Assembly: GCF_002865645.1 (NCBI RefSeq) | Contig: NW_020194624.1 | Location: forward strand, 284,430-348,429 | Source: Hyaloscypha bicolor E | Taxonomy: Eukaryota; Ascomycota; Leotiomycetes; Helotiales; Hyaloscyphaceae | Length of the DNA stretch: 64,000 nt | Direction of reading: 5' to 3' | Part shown: one piece after another, positions 14,397 through 26,399 of the stretch | Layout: every line of letters begins with the position of its first letter | How positions within the stretch are numbered: position 1 is the stretch's first letter | The notes under the pieces: model-generated | Seen by the model: the letters and a program-made list of their open reading frames with translations, nothing else | What the model was told of the DNA's origin: nothing | The model's database searches: none | Position numbers and translations under genes: made by a program

Positions 14397-16490
14397 TCAG
14401 CTCCAATCTGGACTCTGCACAATCTTATATATCTCGTCCACGCTCAAACTCGCCGCAGGACGGGGCTCAGTTTTCGGGGATCCTTGTTCTGGCTGCGTCA
14501 TTGCACGCGCTGGCTGCTTTGGAGCGAAGTCTTTCGTCTCGGTGGTATCCGTGTCCGTGTCCCCTGCAAAGTGGACCGAGCCCCTTGCCTTCTTCGGCGA
14601 AGGAGGCTTTGCGTGGAATTGCTTGGTTGGAGATTCTGACATCGTAGTCGGTAGGATGGATGTTCCTTTCGATGCCGGTGGTTCAGATATCGTGTTGGAA
14701 GAAGCTTGCTCTGGAGGGAGGGGGGGTGTTGAGACGGTTACGTCTTTGATTGTGGATGTGCTTGTTGTGGTGGTAGGACTGATATTTTCTGAAGGGATAG
14801 GCCAATCTGTGTGTGGTGGCGATGAAGTATAGCTCTTTTGGGGAGAGTTGCTGGCTTCGGGGGGTCGAGGAGTCCGCGGGATTGGAATTACTGTCTCGGA
14901 TGGGGCAGCCAAGAGAGGTTGGGGAGCGGCCACTTTTGGCACCACTATGTTTTCTGGTTGCGATCTCGTTGCGCCCTTGCGAGAAGTTGATGTCTCCGGC
15001 TCCAGGAGAGGACCATCGCTCTCGTGATCCTCGGAGCGATTATCATCAGAATGCCTAACGTTATTCGAATTATGATACGTCGGCATCCTCGACCGCGGGA
15101 TTCCTCTTCGTTGATGTTCTTTGAGCCTCTTTTCATCATATCTCTCGTACCTTCCCTCCCACCACTCCATCTCGTCTTCTCGGAGCTTTTCTATGCCTCC
15201 GGGAAAGAACTCGTCGAGTAAGGGTCGTGCCTGTCCGGGAAATGCGATTTCTAAGTCCATGAGTCCGTCCATGACTTTTCGAGTAATTATCTGGTCTACG
15301 ACGATCAACGGCAGATTCCGCTTCGATGAATCACGGCTGACGGCAGCTACGGCAGCATTTTGGAACATGCCCAACGCACCAACGGCGAGGACGAACCAGG
15401 AGTGAGACTTGAGACCCGCAACGGTGATCAAAAGAGCAATCCAGAACACGGACTGGATTGTGCATAGAGTGCCAGTCATCAGGAAGCCAAGAGGAATGCC
15501 CCAAAGCATTCTGGCTATTCGGACCCTGACCCCACCCCCATGGAGCATTTCCTTGCCATCTTCATCGTACACTTGATTTGACAAGAAGTCAATCTTCTCC
15601 CAGATTCTGGTTGATCGTGGAGACTCTTGGACCGCAAGTTCTTCCAAGTCTAGGCAGTTCCCGCGGCCTAGAATGATCATGATATCTCTTGAGCCCTATA
15701 CAAAACATCAGAACTTCGCTATGTAAGAACGACGTTTCGAGTAGCGAAAGAGGATGTGACTTACATTTCCAGACGAAATAGCAAAATTCTTCTTCGAATT
15801 CCTCCTCGACGGTAACTTCTCCGCCCTCCACTGCGGCAGCGCCCCCGCAGCCAGAGCCCCCAAAGTCCCGGCCCCAGTAATCATCATGACTCCCCATTCT
15901 CCCCAGACCCCAATCGGGATCGCCGCAATCCCAAACTGCAGCACCATCGTAATAATACTCCAAACCCTGACTCTCCCTGACCCAGACACCGACGTATCCG
16001 TCGTGCACTTTCCCGCCTCGAAAACCGAGATCCGCAGAGCATTGCCCTCGAGAGGATGTTCCTTCGTCATGAAGGTCTCGTTATCCCTGCCTATGCGGCC
16101 GATAACCCAGTGCTTGTTCTCTCTCACGTAACCACTGTCCAGATTGAAAATCTTGACTGGGTAATCTGGCTCAGGAAGGAGTCTCCCATCACCGAGGACA
16201 TTGACGAGAGCAGTGAAGGAGTAGGCTACCCATCCGAAAGAGAAGCAGACGGGCGTGCAGAGGCCACCTGACGTTTCGGCGAGCGCTTTTTGCACGATGT
16301 CGCCGCCGATTATCATGAGGACCGAGAGGACATCACTGGGGTTTGTCCATTGGTCTCTGAGGAGGCTTCCTGTGCTGGTTGAGGCTGTTGCTGCTTCTGC
16401 TGCACGGGTGCTGAGGATGGTCGCGGGTGCTGAAAGCTCGGCTGGTTTGAGCGCGCGTGCAACATTTTGGAGGAGAGAAGGCGCGGGCAT
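14397..16490 (-). CDS. Predicted multi-pass membrane protein with disordered tail
   Basis: I read two exons, complement(14397..15695, 15765..16490), coding 674 residues. The 69 nt intron begins GTAAGT and ends TATAG, and both flanks are in phase 0. The start is the ATG at 16490. Hydrophobic stretches lie near residues 53-69, 80-100, 177-219, 305-335 and 341-361, suggesting five to seven membrane spans. A soluble segment with an acidic, Trp-rich patch (EMEWWEGRYERY) follows. The last ~235 residues are rich in Ser, Thr and Pro and are likely disordered and cytosolic. I do not recognise a named family. Similar uncharacterised integral membrane proteins are common in Pezizomycotina. Its neighbour on the same strand is the HET gene, about 0.76 kb upstream. 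No function can be assigned from sequence. Confidence 0.85.
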
Positions 16491-17247
16491 CGCGTCTTCC
16501 AGGCCGCTATGCCGGCCTCGTGAGAACTTCTCACTGTGTGTAAGGAATGTATAGACTCAATGACGCACTCCTTCTCCACCGGGGTCTGGTCGATTCATCG
16601 AGGCGAGAAGCGTGTCGCGACGTTGTTCACGCGATGAGATGAATTTGAGTCTGACTAGGTACAGCCTCAAGCCACCAAGAGCCACCAATGCATGGTGTTG
16701 CAGGGCTGTGAAAAAGTCGAGTCTGCCATTACAGGGTTGCTTGTGGCAGCGCTTTATTGGGTTACAGCTCAGCCACAGCGGCACGTCGCAGATCACCGAG
16801 TCCACCCACTTGCTCGGCTTGAACTGTGCGGTTCCCTCGGAAAGGGGGGAGAAAGACAGGAGAATATACTTCAAGACTCATTCGAGTGGTAGAGTGGTGG
16901 GGTGGGGATGAATTCTGAAAGCGTTCCTTTACTTATGATAAAGTTGGGAAGCAATTGTAAGTGAGGAAGGGGGGGGATCAAGTACTGCAGGGCCGGAATT
17001 ATTGTCCATTTATTTTCCTCCCAACTATTTCCGAAATCCCAAGCAGAACCTTCCCAAGTTTTGTGTATTTTCCGGCCCCGGAGCGTACCAATTACAAATA
17101 CATCAAGTCCGGTAAGGGCTGTGTCCGTTCTCCCTTTCGATCTAGTTTCCATCCCGTCACTGCCCAATTTTACAAATCCAATCCTCGCGAAGTCAAACAC
17201 CCGACAAAAATATCAAGCCTCCCAAATCCAATTCCCCGTCTTCCCTC
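16491..17247. promoter_or_regulatory. Intergenic: 3' end of HET gene and promoter of membrane gene
   Basis: This 757 bp gap separates two genes transcribed in the same direction (minus). It should contain the HET gene terminator and the membrane gene promoter. I saw no clear TATA box. The small frames here overlap one another and lack domain-like composition. Confidence 0.45.
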
Positions 17248-20200
17248 TCAGGCTGCTCTGCCATTTGCACTGCCAGCCGCAGCACTCCCATTCGCACTCT
17301 TCACTGGCTTTATCGGAACCGGAAGCCTCGATCGTGGAGAAGGAGAAGCCTCCCTCTCGGCGGGCGGCGAGGTTCCTAGGGTCTGAACCGAAAGTGATGG
17401 GCTGCTACCATGCGGATGATGCTGGCCAGTCGATGGCGGTTGAGTGTTATATGAGCTGCTACTCGCTGCTGATATGGAGCGAGATCGAGTACCCCTTGGT
17501 GTGGCAGCTTGAAGCCCATCTGGTGGCTGGGCCATGAGCACTTGGTGATGGGCTGGAATGGCTGTTTGAGCCGGGGCAGGAGGCTGGACTGGGTATTGTT
17601 GTTGAGGCACACTGGAATCCCCTTGAGAGGTCTGGACGGATATAACTTGCGAAGTCACTGAAGTAGAGCCATTGTTGGCAGTCGGCCTCGGTGATGTGAC
17701 GGTGTACGTTGGTCTTGAGAAGGACGTCCTTCCAGGGCCACCAAGTCCATTTATCGTGAAGGGTACGGTTCTCTTGACTTCCGGTGCGTTCGCTTTAGGA
17801 AGTGTCTGCCCTACTTCCGCTGCAATCTGAACCGTTTCTGCCATCTTGTGCGTGACGAGTTTCTTGACCTCCTCCTCTATTGTTTCCGTTTCTGTTTTCC
17901 GTGGCGGTGGCCGTCCTCCCACGTACCACCTTTGATCGCTATCAAGTGCCTCTCCACAAATCATCTTATCTTCCTGTTCTGAATCCCCGGTAGCTATCTT
18001 CTCGTCATGGTCAATCGAGGCCGTAATGTAATCTCGCCATTTCGACAGTAGGTCTGTATTCGTCTCGCGCCATATCTTGACTCGCCAGTCGTAGGAGACA
18101 TGATAAATGGTTGACCGGTGTTGCTTGTCGCTGAAACTCCGTTGGACAATGATTTCCTCGATTTCGACCAGGAGGGCAATTTCTGGGATCTCTTTGGGCT
18201 TCGGTCGACACAGAATGATAGCAAGCTGCTTATCATCCTTTTGGACCCCTATGGGCGGATTGCTTCTCAAGCCGACCAGCTCGACACCATACCACTCGAG
18301 AAGTGTGCTGTCGCTAGGGAAGTGGAAACTGTTCTCGTTATCCCCGAGAATCGCACGCCGACTTTGAGCATGGAGAACGAATCCTGGATATTGCACCAAT
18401 AGGCCTTCCGGAACCAACTTTGCTGCTCCGACCATACTTGAGAGTGGATCCGGATACTCGAGTTCTTCGTTTGAGAGCCAAGTCTTGGGAGCCCAGCCGA
18501 ATGAGGGGTCCTTGAGTTTTTCTCCGGGTAGGAAAATGATTCCTGGCGGGATAGACCCTGGACAGGTCTTGTCCAGGAGCTTCCAGAGATCTATCATCAT
18601 GCCCTGGAGCTGATCATCCTCGACTTTTGCAGCATCTTTTATGAGCCCGGCGTCTTGGAATTTGGTATTCTGGTAATCTAAGTTCAGGAGTGTTGCCAGG
18701 GCCAAGGTTTCATGCTCCTGGTGGTTTGTAGTCTGGAGTTGCGTTAGCACCACGAACTGCAGATCATGAGTTGGACTTACCCTCCACCTGGCTGCTCGCC
18801 ATACACTGGCCAGTATGTCAGTACCATTACCGGCCGGTAACTCATTGATTCGCGCCCTCCGATCATTTCCCAGCAGGTTGTGGAAGTAGTTTCGTGCGGC
18901 GCTCGGAATATTCGAGGTCAAAATGTCACTCGCCTTCGGGTACATTTCTTCCAGATCCTCCAGGTTCTTCAATCTCTTTTCTCTCGGCCCCCCTGGTGCA
19001 AAGGCAAAATATAAACGCCTGCTGAGGTAGGCTTCTTGCAAAGTCCAGAGTCGACGCATCCATCCACTTGCTAGAATTCGCATAGCAGTTCCCTCATACG
19101 AGTCCGCCGGCAACATTTGACCTAGCCCTTTGTCAATGACTACCGTGTATCTTGCATTGGTGTAAACTCCGTGTATTTGCCGCACAGCAATCCTTCTTTG
19201 TGCCTTGTATTGCTCATGGATAGGAACGGCCAGTGTATCAATCCAGAACAGTCGTTTTTCTCCAGATCGTGATTCTTCATGTGCTTCTTTGATTAAATCG
19301 TCAAAGAAGTCAAGTTGACATTTCCAAAGCTTGTTTGCTTCAGGGTTACCATACCCATCAGACCAGACGTGCGAAAGAGTCGCATATGGCATGTACGGTT
19401 TGTATCCTACAACACGGACTGCGCCGTCGTCCCTGTCATACTCCATGAGAGGGACGCGATGCTGGCTTATGAGCTCCACGACTTCTCCAATCTCGGGCCC
19501 CATTTGCCAACACAAGTTCTCATTGTTGGAGGCCAAAGGGTGTTTAGGATGGCGTCGACACATTGGCTGATGTTGAGTCACATATTTCCCATCAGTCCCC
19601 CGGACCTTGATACTACATTTTTCTTTGGTACAGTCTTTGTGGCCCTCGATGAGGTAGGATGTTACGGCATCCGTTTGTACATGTGATGCGTAGGCTGCCA
19701 GTAACGAAGTAGCGTGTGATCTCAATTGTAATTTGAGAATCTCGACCAGTTTCCGGCACCATCCATTCCGCTTCATCGTCTCCAGGACACATGAAGGCGT
19801 GCCCCAACCTTCCATAGCATCGCCATGCCACCCGTGGATATTGAATCCGACCTTTTCGACGATCTTGGATTTGGCATTCGTGAGAGTCTCTCCCAATACC
19901 ATCAGCGACAACCCCAAATTCGGGTGCACGTGGCAGGGATGCCCTTCTGGTTTTATCTTCTTGCCGTCATCGGAGCAATATTCCGTGACGATGTGACGAG
20001 CTTTGTCCAGAGCAACTTGGGCGCGTATCATCCTTAGAGAACGGGTATGGGGTTTCTGTTGGGCCACATCATTCCTCCAGTCCTCGAGGTAGCCATTCAA
20101 TCTCGAAGTATTGATGTACCCAGCTTCCGACACTAACGTCTCAGAGAGCGTTTTCGCTGGCTTACCAAGAATGGTGGAAAGAAGACCGAAGAAAAGCCAA

Positions 20201-20382
20201 GACTGCAAAAACTTGTTGAAGCTGATGTCGGTTTCCGTCTCGAATTCCAGGGTGTCGTTGGACAGCGTCCACCCGATCTTGTTCGGGAAGTTGTGAAAGT
20301 CATGCTTCTTTGAATTGAAGAGATTCCCGTAATACGCCGGCTTCCAAAGGTCTCCCAGTTGAAGGTTCTGAAGATGATCCAT
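17248..20382 (-). CDS. HET-domain (heterokaryon incompatibility) protein
   Basis: This is a single-exon frame of 1044 residues from the ATG at 20382. The open frame extends slightly upstream only through a GTG. The HET domain lies near residues 330-460. It shows the family's three blocks: YATLSHVWSDG, then FWIDTLAVPI with the following RQIHGVYTNARYTVVID, then WMRRLWTLQEAYLS. HET domains act in fungal non-self recognition and trigger regulated cell death, and many larger HET proteins are uncharacterised. Upstream of the domain is a ~320 residue helical region with a His/Cys-rich cluster (HKDCTKEKC and CRRHPKH) that could bind metal. The last ~250 residues are Pro/Ser/Gln-rich and look disordered. 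The gene is divergent from the hydrolase-TPR gene across ~750 bp. HET membership is clear; the specific role is not. Confidence 0.93.
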   Translation of the reverse strand: MDHLQNLQLGDLWKPAYYGNLFNSKKHDFHNFPNKIGWTLSNDTLEFETETDISFNKFLQSWLFFGLLSTILGKPAKTLSETLVSEAGYINTSRLNGYLEDWRNDVAQQKPHTRSLRMIRAQVALDKARHIVTEYCSDDGKKIKPEGHPCHVHPNLGLSLMVLGETLTNAKSKIVEKVGFNIHGWHGDAMEGWGTPSCVLETMKRNGWCRKLVEILKLQLRSHATSLLAAYASHVQTDAVTSYLIEGHKDCTKEKCSIKVRGTDGKYVTQHQPMCRRHPKHPLASNNENLCWQMGPEIGEVVELISQHRVPLMEYDRDDGAVRVVGYKPYMPYATLSHVWSDGYGNPEANKLWKCQLDFFDDLIKEAHEESRSGEKRLFWIDTLAVPIHEQYKAQRRIAVRQIHGVYTNARYTVVIDKGLGQMLPADSYEGTAMRILASGWMRRLWTLQEAYLSRRLYFAFAPGGPREKRLKNLEDLEEMYPKASDILTSNIPSAARNYFHNLLGNDRRARINELPAGNGTDILASVWRAARWRVSPTHDLQFVVLTQLQTTNHQEHETLALATLLNLDYQNTKFQDAGLIKDAAKVEDDQLQGMMIDLWKLLDKTCPGSIPPGIIFLPGEKLKDPSFGWAPKTWLSNEELEYPDPLSSMVGAAKLVPEGLLVQYPGFVLHAQSRRAILGDNENSFHFPSDSTLLEWYGVELVGLRSNPPIGVQKDDKQLAIILCRPKPKEIPEIALLVEIEEIIVQRSFSDKQHRSTIYHVSYDWRVKIWRETNTDLLSKWRDYITASIDHDEKIATGDSEQEDKMICGEALDSDQRWYVGGRPPPRKTETETIEEEVKKLVTHKMAETVQIAAEVGQTLPKANAPEVKRTVPFTINGLGGPGRTSFSRPTYTVTSPRPTANNGSTSVTSQVISVQTSQGDSSVPQQQYPVQPPAPAQTAIPAHHQVLMAQPPDGLQAATPRGTRSRSISAASSSSYNTQPPSTGQHHPHGSSPSLSVQTLGTSPPAEREASPSPRSRLPVPIKPVKSANGSAAAGSANGRAA

Positions 20383-21135
20383 CCGTAAGGCAGGTCTCAC
20401 ACGCCGGAGAATTGAAATGGCGGCTCAAGAATCAAAACATGGGGATCTGAACTTCGCCGTGGACTTGAAACGCGGCCAAATCAGTCGCCGATGCGCTGAT
20501 CATCAACTTGAGCATCTCTCCTTGAAGTATAGAGTGGTGTTTTCGTACCTCAGTGCCAATGGACGGTTCTTCTACCAAGAGGCTGACCCCATGTTTTCCA
20601 AGACTTGAGATAGATATTGCGACGATCCGTCCCGGAGCGCGACCCCATCTTTCCAGCTTTCCCTTTCCCCTGGCCCCTGCTTGAGGCTCTTTTTGGAAGA
20701 CTCGAGAAGCTAAACATGTTCCAGACGATCGAGAATAATTGGAGTCGCTTGATTGGTTTTTAGGGCGGGCTATTTCAAAGAAGAAATGACTGTGGAGCGG
20801 AAGGACGGGGGCTGTGTTCCGTGATTTGTTGCTGGGGGGAGCAGCTGAACAATGGGGCATTGTTGTGCATCCGGTGGCGTTCAATTACGACTCAGTGGTG
20901 ACACATCCTCACATGGGCGGCAAAGCCCGGGCAACCCCGCTGAAAGCCTAGCAACAGTGACACAGTGACACGCATCCACTGACACGGTCTCGGGGTGAGT
21001 GGGCGCAGTCAAGTCGCACACTTCACTGTGGCTGTTACCTTCGCCAACAACCTGAAATATGGCCCCAACTGCCTCGTGCGGGAAACTCCTTCTGTTCACC
21101 GTTTGAAACTGTATACGTAGTATTCTACACCGAGC
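20383..21135. promoter_or_regulatory. Shared divergent promoter region
   Basis: This 753 bp region separates the start codons of the minus-strand HET gene and the plus-strand hydrolase-TPR gene, so it carries both promoters. A short direct repeat of AGTGACAC and related GTGACAC/CTGACAC words lies around 20955-20992. It could be a protein-binding cluster, but that is inference. Frames crossing this region look like chance. Confidence 0.5.
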
Positions 21136-24100
21136 ATGAACGCTCTCAAGAGGGTGAGGAATATCAGCAGTGGCGACAAGACGACCGCTAATCTCCTCGA
21201 GGTGCCGGTTAGCACCTTCAAAGAACTGGACCCAGATGCCTTCATCAAGGCACCCATCGCTCTCGAGTAAGTTGTTCCAGTTGCCTAGAACAGCTTTATT
21301 ACCGAGATCGCCATACTAATGATAGGAACAGTGTAATATTCGTCCACGGATTAGGAACCAAAGGCACCGCCGGCATTCGAACGCGACTCAAGACATGGCT
21401 CCGCAAAGTACGGATAGAAGTGGGCTGTCGGGTCTGGAGGTTTGGGTTTGACGGAAGAGAACTTCTCACTGAGGGGCGACAACGACTTATGGTCCTTGCT
21501 GGAAACCTGCTCAAAGATGTCCAACGTATACCGGGAACTCCAACTACACGGAGCAAATCAGAGGCTGGGAAACAGGACCGGAAACTTGTCTTCATAGGAT
21601 ACGATGCTGCAGGCTGGGTTATACAAGAAGCATTGGCATGGTACTCCAATACCTCGACACAAACCGCAAGACAGACGGCGTTGGTTATACTTTTGAATGC
21701 GCCGCATATCAAAGATGAAGCTGTATTGAGGGCGTACTTGGAAAGCTTTTCGAGATTGTACCCCGCACAAGACAAAGCCACGCTGCCGTATTCCGTGGTC
21801 AAAATCATCCAAGACAACTTTAAGCAACTCATCGAAAGCTCCTTTGGACCAGAGGAGGCACGTATTACCATCGGTGCGAAAGCCAACCCACCTCCAACAC
21901 CAACAAACTATTTGAAGACGGAAGTCAATATACAGGATGACCCAGCAGTTCTTAGGCGAGAAACCACCGATACCCATCATACCACTGATTCCACTGGGAC
22001 GAACAGCTCAGAGGGGACGAACAGCTCGGATTCTAGTAAAGATAGCAATGGCAGCGGCACAACGGCGATACTCAAGCCAATACCACTTTGGGAAATTAGG
22101 GCTGGGGACGAGACGGATCGAGAGGTTCGGCGCCTACTGCACACTTCGTTGACGCTCCCGGAAAAGTCGGACAACATGGTCTCGCCGAAATATCGAAGAG
22201 TTGGCACTGGGATATCCTCTGTATCGCCAAAATCACCAAACAAGCTCCCACAGGGTTCTTCACCACCAACACCACCGGACGAAATCGATGACCCAACCTT
22301 AAAAATGGTCCTTGCAAGAAAGCATACTGTGGTCTCAGATTCTCAGGCTGTTCAACATGTTCCGAACTTGCTGGAGGCGCCTGCGACACCCGCACCCTCC
22401 AACAGAACAATGTCGGGGGATACCCTCACTGAGGTTTATGTCGAATCCAATCGAGAGAGGAGCCACACGCCAACTGAGATGGAATTTGTGCCAGATATGG
22501 ATCCCATTACTGAGACAGATGAAGAATCTGCCTCGCAAGAAGACTCACCAGAAACAAAACCTGCCGCTGAGGATGCCCTGACACCAAACCCAGCCGGACC
22601 GCCTCCCAACTATGGACAACTTCTGCGTCTCGCTGCTCTATACCAACAAAGCGGAGAGCTCCAGAAGTCCAAGGCGCTCTATGAGCGGCTGGTAAATGTT
22701 CCCGCGCTCAAAGACGGGTCTGATATTATTCGATTCCAGATTGCGATCACATGGTTATACGAAGGCCGTGTGAAGATGGCCCAGAAAGTATTCACCGAGC
22801 TGGAGCCAAAGGTGAAAGAATCGTATGCCAAACAGCCTCAGCGAACGTGGGAGGTCAGACGCTGGCTCGCAGTGTCTCTTGACATGCAAGGCCTTTACGA
22901 ACAGGGCAAGAAGAAGCTGATCGCTATCAATGACGCGTTCAGCTCTCTTCAACAAGCCACAGATGTCGGCTTGCTAACCAAAAGTACATTAGCTCTGCTA
23001 TTTGGGCATCTTGGAAAGTACGAGGAAGCACTGAAGCGTAGTAAAGAGGTGCTCCAGTTAGCGCTCGAGGCAGTTGAAAAGGCCAAAAAGGGAGGAAAGG
23101 GCGACACAGCTTCTGTGACAAGACAACGGGGAGCTCTTGGTTCAATTCAATACGATCGGGCCGAGGTCCTCACCTACGTCGGACGATACGTGGAAGCCGA
23201 GGAGATGAATACCCAAGCTTTGGAGAACATACAGAGGAACTTGGGCAGCAAGCACGTGTCAACGCTTAACTGCTGGAGTCTCAAAGCACGCCATCTCGCC
23301 GCTACCTCTCGGTTACCGGAAGCCGAAGAGCAGTGCCAAAAGACGTTGAAAGTTATGCGGAAGGAAATTGGCAAGGAACATCCTTCTACCTTGAAGACAC
23401 TTGGTGTTCTGGTCTACGTCTACCGGCTCCAGGCTCGGCTGACAGAAGCGTTAGATACGGCCAAGTATCTCCTTGAAAAATGTAGGACCAGCGACGCATT
23501 TGGAGAGGACCATCCAGAGACGATCAGTTCAATGTGGCAGCTTGCTGAAGTGTACCTTGCACGGGGAGACTTCAAAAATGCATTGCATTACCAGGATCAA
23601 GCTGTGAAGTTGGCAGACAAAGTCCTCGGAAAGGTTCACCCTACGGTGGTCAGTTACAGAGCCTGCTTGGCACGCGTCTATTGCAATAGAGGAAACTGGG
23701 CACATACAGCAACCCTTTGTGTCGACATTCTCAAAGACTATGGTGTGATCATCTCTGAGGCGTTTCAGGATGGTCAGAAGCAGGAGAAATCCGAGCATTC
23801 GAGAGATGTGCTTATATCTAGCATCCAACAGGCCCTTGACAGAAAGAAGGCCAAGTCTGCCACCGAAGCTAGACAGCCGATCTATCAACAAGCACTCGAC
23901 CGAGCTCGCCACATTTTCATTGTGGACAACGACGACTTCGAAACCCTTAATCTCTCAGTTGTCTCGACAATGCAATGTCTCGGTGTTACCGAGCGGGAAC
24001 GCCTTCACGGAAACCTTGAAGTGGCAGAAGAAATACAAACCAAAGCCCACGAATACATCGAAAAGAAGCTAGGCAAAAACCACGCGGATACTCTGTCCTC

Positions 24101-25466
24101 GAAATGGGACTTAGCATTGACGAAGCTGAAAAGAAACCAAGACGGCGCCCTGAGCGAGCTCGAGCACGTCACTGCATCGCGAAGAAGAGTTTTAGGAGAA
24201 GACCACCCAGACACACTCGCGGCACGGCATCACCTCAGTGTGGCAAAGTTCAACATGTTCCGCAACCTGAGCGAGCTGGCTGAGCAAGCTGAAGTTCTTC
24301 GTTTGTGCATCCACCTCTTAGGAGAGGAACACCCAAGCACAAACTCGGCACGGATCGATCTGTCGAACGGATATCATCTGGTAGGGATGCTCACGGATGC
24401 AGAGCAGCTGCTGTTGAAAGCGCTCAAGGTCCAGATCAAGACGTTGCCTCATCCAGACCTCATTGGCGCAGCGAGAAAAACGTACGAGACTGCTTTGGAC
24501 ACCTTGGGGCTGAACAAACACAAATCTCATTCCGCCCACGAGCAAAACGAGAAGGATGAGCGCTCTGGAGTATCTCCAGTACACTGCCACGCCCAGGTTG
24601 TCTCAAGTCTCGCAGCACTGGCTCTAATTTACGTCGACATGGCCCAATCCGCCGACGAAGCAGCCTTAGCATCTGTGCAAAACTCGAGCCCGGAGAGCGA
24701 GAAAGCCCATCAGCTGCTCGTCTCAAAGTTCAACGAGAAAGCCATCGCTCTCCAGCGCGCTGTCATCGAGCAGCAACGACTTCTGGGCGGCCCATCATCC
24801 CGCGAAACACTAGAGAGCATCAACACGCTCGCCCTGATATATCAAGCGGCCGGTCTGACAGCCGAGGCGATCGAACAGTTCAAGCTTGTCCAGTCCCGAG
24901 CGGATGAGTCGTCGATTTTGCATTTCACGAGCCAGTCGAATCTCGGCACGTTGTTGTTTGCAGCCGGCGAGTTCGAAAAGGCGGAAGAGATACAGAGGAT
25001 GGCATATGAGAAGCGCACGAAATTTGGAGAGGGGGTCGTGGGACCGAAGGAGTTTGTTAAAGCAGTGTTTAATCTAGCGTTGACGCGGAAGGAGTTAAAG
25101 AGGGGTTGGGAGGCGTTGGATCTGATGGAGCAGGCGCTGCGGTTGAGTAGGGATGCATTTGGGCATGGAGATCCAACGACGGAGAGGATTTTGGATACGT
25201 GGAGGGATTGGAGGGAAAGTTTGGCGAGTGAGGAAGGGAACAAGGCGCCGAAATACCACGATGCTTCTCGTAAAGACCCAACGGATTGGGACGAATTCTC
25301 TGCATGGAAATATGAGGATGATGGTGGTGAGGGTGAAGAGGAGGATGTTGACAGCTTCTTTAAAAAGATCTACAGGGATGCGGATCCGGATAGTAGGAGA
25401 GCAATGATGAAGAGCTACCAGGAGGCTAGAACTGGGAGCAGTCCCGGGAAAGGGAATGACGTTTAA
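21136..25466 (+). CDS. Degenerate alpha/beta-hydrolase-like plus TPR-array protein
   Basis: I read two exons, 21136..21266 and 21332..25466, coding 1421 residues. The 65 nt intron has GTAAGT, a CTAAT branch-like site and AACAG, and joins codon GA|T in frame with VIFVHGLGTKG. Residues ~44-260 look like an alpha/beta-hydrolase fold: VHGLG near 48, and a nucleophile-elbow-like GYDAAG at 133-138 with Asp in place of the usual Ser. No obvious catalytic His follows. Residues ~260-465 are low complexity and probably disordered. From ~468 to ~1330 is a long tetratricopeptide array of kinesin-light-chain type, with repeated G-E-D/E-H-P-D/S-T motifs (near 766, 1000 and 1043). The C-terminus is acidic. 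Fungal NLR-type proteins often have hydrolase, NB-ARC, then TPR. Here no Walker A motif is visible and the NTPase core seems absent. It is head-to-head with the HET gene. A role in recognition or signalling is inference. Confidence 0.9.
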
Positions 25467-26397
25467 ATGTATTATAGATACGTGTGTGCTGAGCTATATA
25501 CCCAGATGTGTAGGATGATACTGTTTCTAGGAAGAGATTGAGGGGGAGGGCAGAAGTTCGTACAGCGGGAGAGACCCCTCTGCCTCCGGTGACTCGGCGA
25601 AGAGTAGCGGCAACTTTATGTCCTTCGTACAGAAATGGGACATTGATCAACTCTTCTGCTTTGCATACGCCAAGGATACTCTCTTCAAGTGCTACTGTGG
25701 TTGCGACTTGTTATTCGCATTATTTTAACTTCGCTGACATTCTACCCGTTGTCTTCCTCCACACTTCACCGGGATACTATCAGCAGAGCCACTCACAACC
25801 CGACCATTTATCCTGAGTACTTTAAGCACCGGAGAAGCAACTATCGAGGTTAAGAGCAGGATCGTCGCAGAACCGTTTATCTTAGAACTCGCTAATGCCA
25901 GTTTTCTCAAAGGCTAACACGGATTTCCCCTGAACGGTAACTGTCGACGTGATTATATTAGCCGAATGAGTAGAAGGTAACTCCCTATTTGCCTCGTCTT
26001 AGTTTCGTTTCACATCCATTGCCTCATCCTGTGTTCGTGTGAATTTTCGAGTTCCGACCATATTTAGGGCAGGGATTTCACGGTGTGGGAGGCATTGCGA
26101 CTGTACGACGCCACAATTGGGCCCTTGATCCCCTGCATGAGGCCAGGAGACCAAATTCAGGGCTTGATAGGTTCTCTGTCGCTAAGCTGAGCTTCCGGGT
26201 ATTGCATGCAGCCACGCTTGAGGATGTTCAACGGACCTCGTGTTTTCCACGAGGGGTTCAACCTCGTTCTTGCATTTCAGTATCGACACATCAGCTTTTC
26301 TTCCTTTCTTCCATCAACGTTCCATCCACTCTCATCTCAGCTTTCTCAACGCTTCAAATTCATCTATCCAATCATTCTCTCATCTCAGGGTTTCTTG
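25467..26397. other. Intergenic, possible gene relic only
   Basis: This is GC-balanced sequence downstream of the TPR gene. On the minus strand near 25725-25980 there is a Ser/Val/Gly-rich frame (ILLLTSIVASPVLKVL, INGRVVSGSADSI). It faintly resembles the repeats of fungal secreted Ser/Thr-rich proteins but is broken and has no start. I do not call a gene. Other frames here look like chance. Confidence 0.4.
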
Positions 26398-26399
26398 TA

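Noticed and set aside
20432..20884. 150-codon minus-strand frame between the HET and TPR genes
   Set aside because: It lies in a divergent promoter region, lacks domain-like composition and overlaps frames on the other strand. It could be an upstream exon of the HET gene, but no good splice pair links them.
25725..25980. Ser/Val/Gly-rich minus-strand frame resembling repeats of fungal secreted proteins
   Set aside because: Resemblance is faint, the frame is broken and has no start; kept only as a possible relic.
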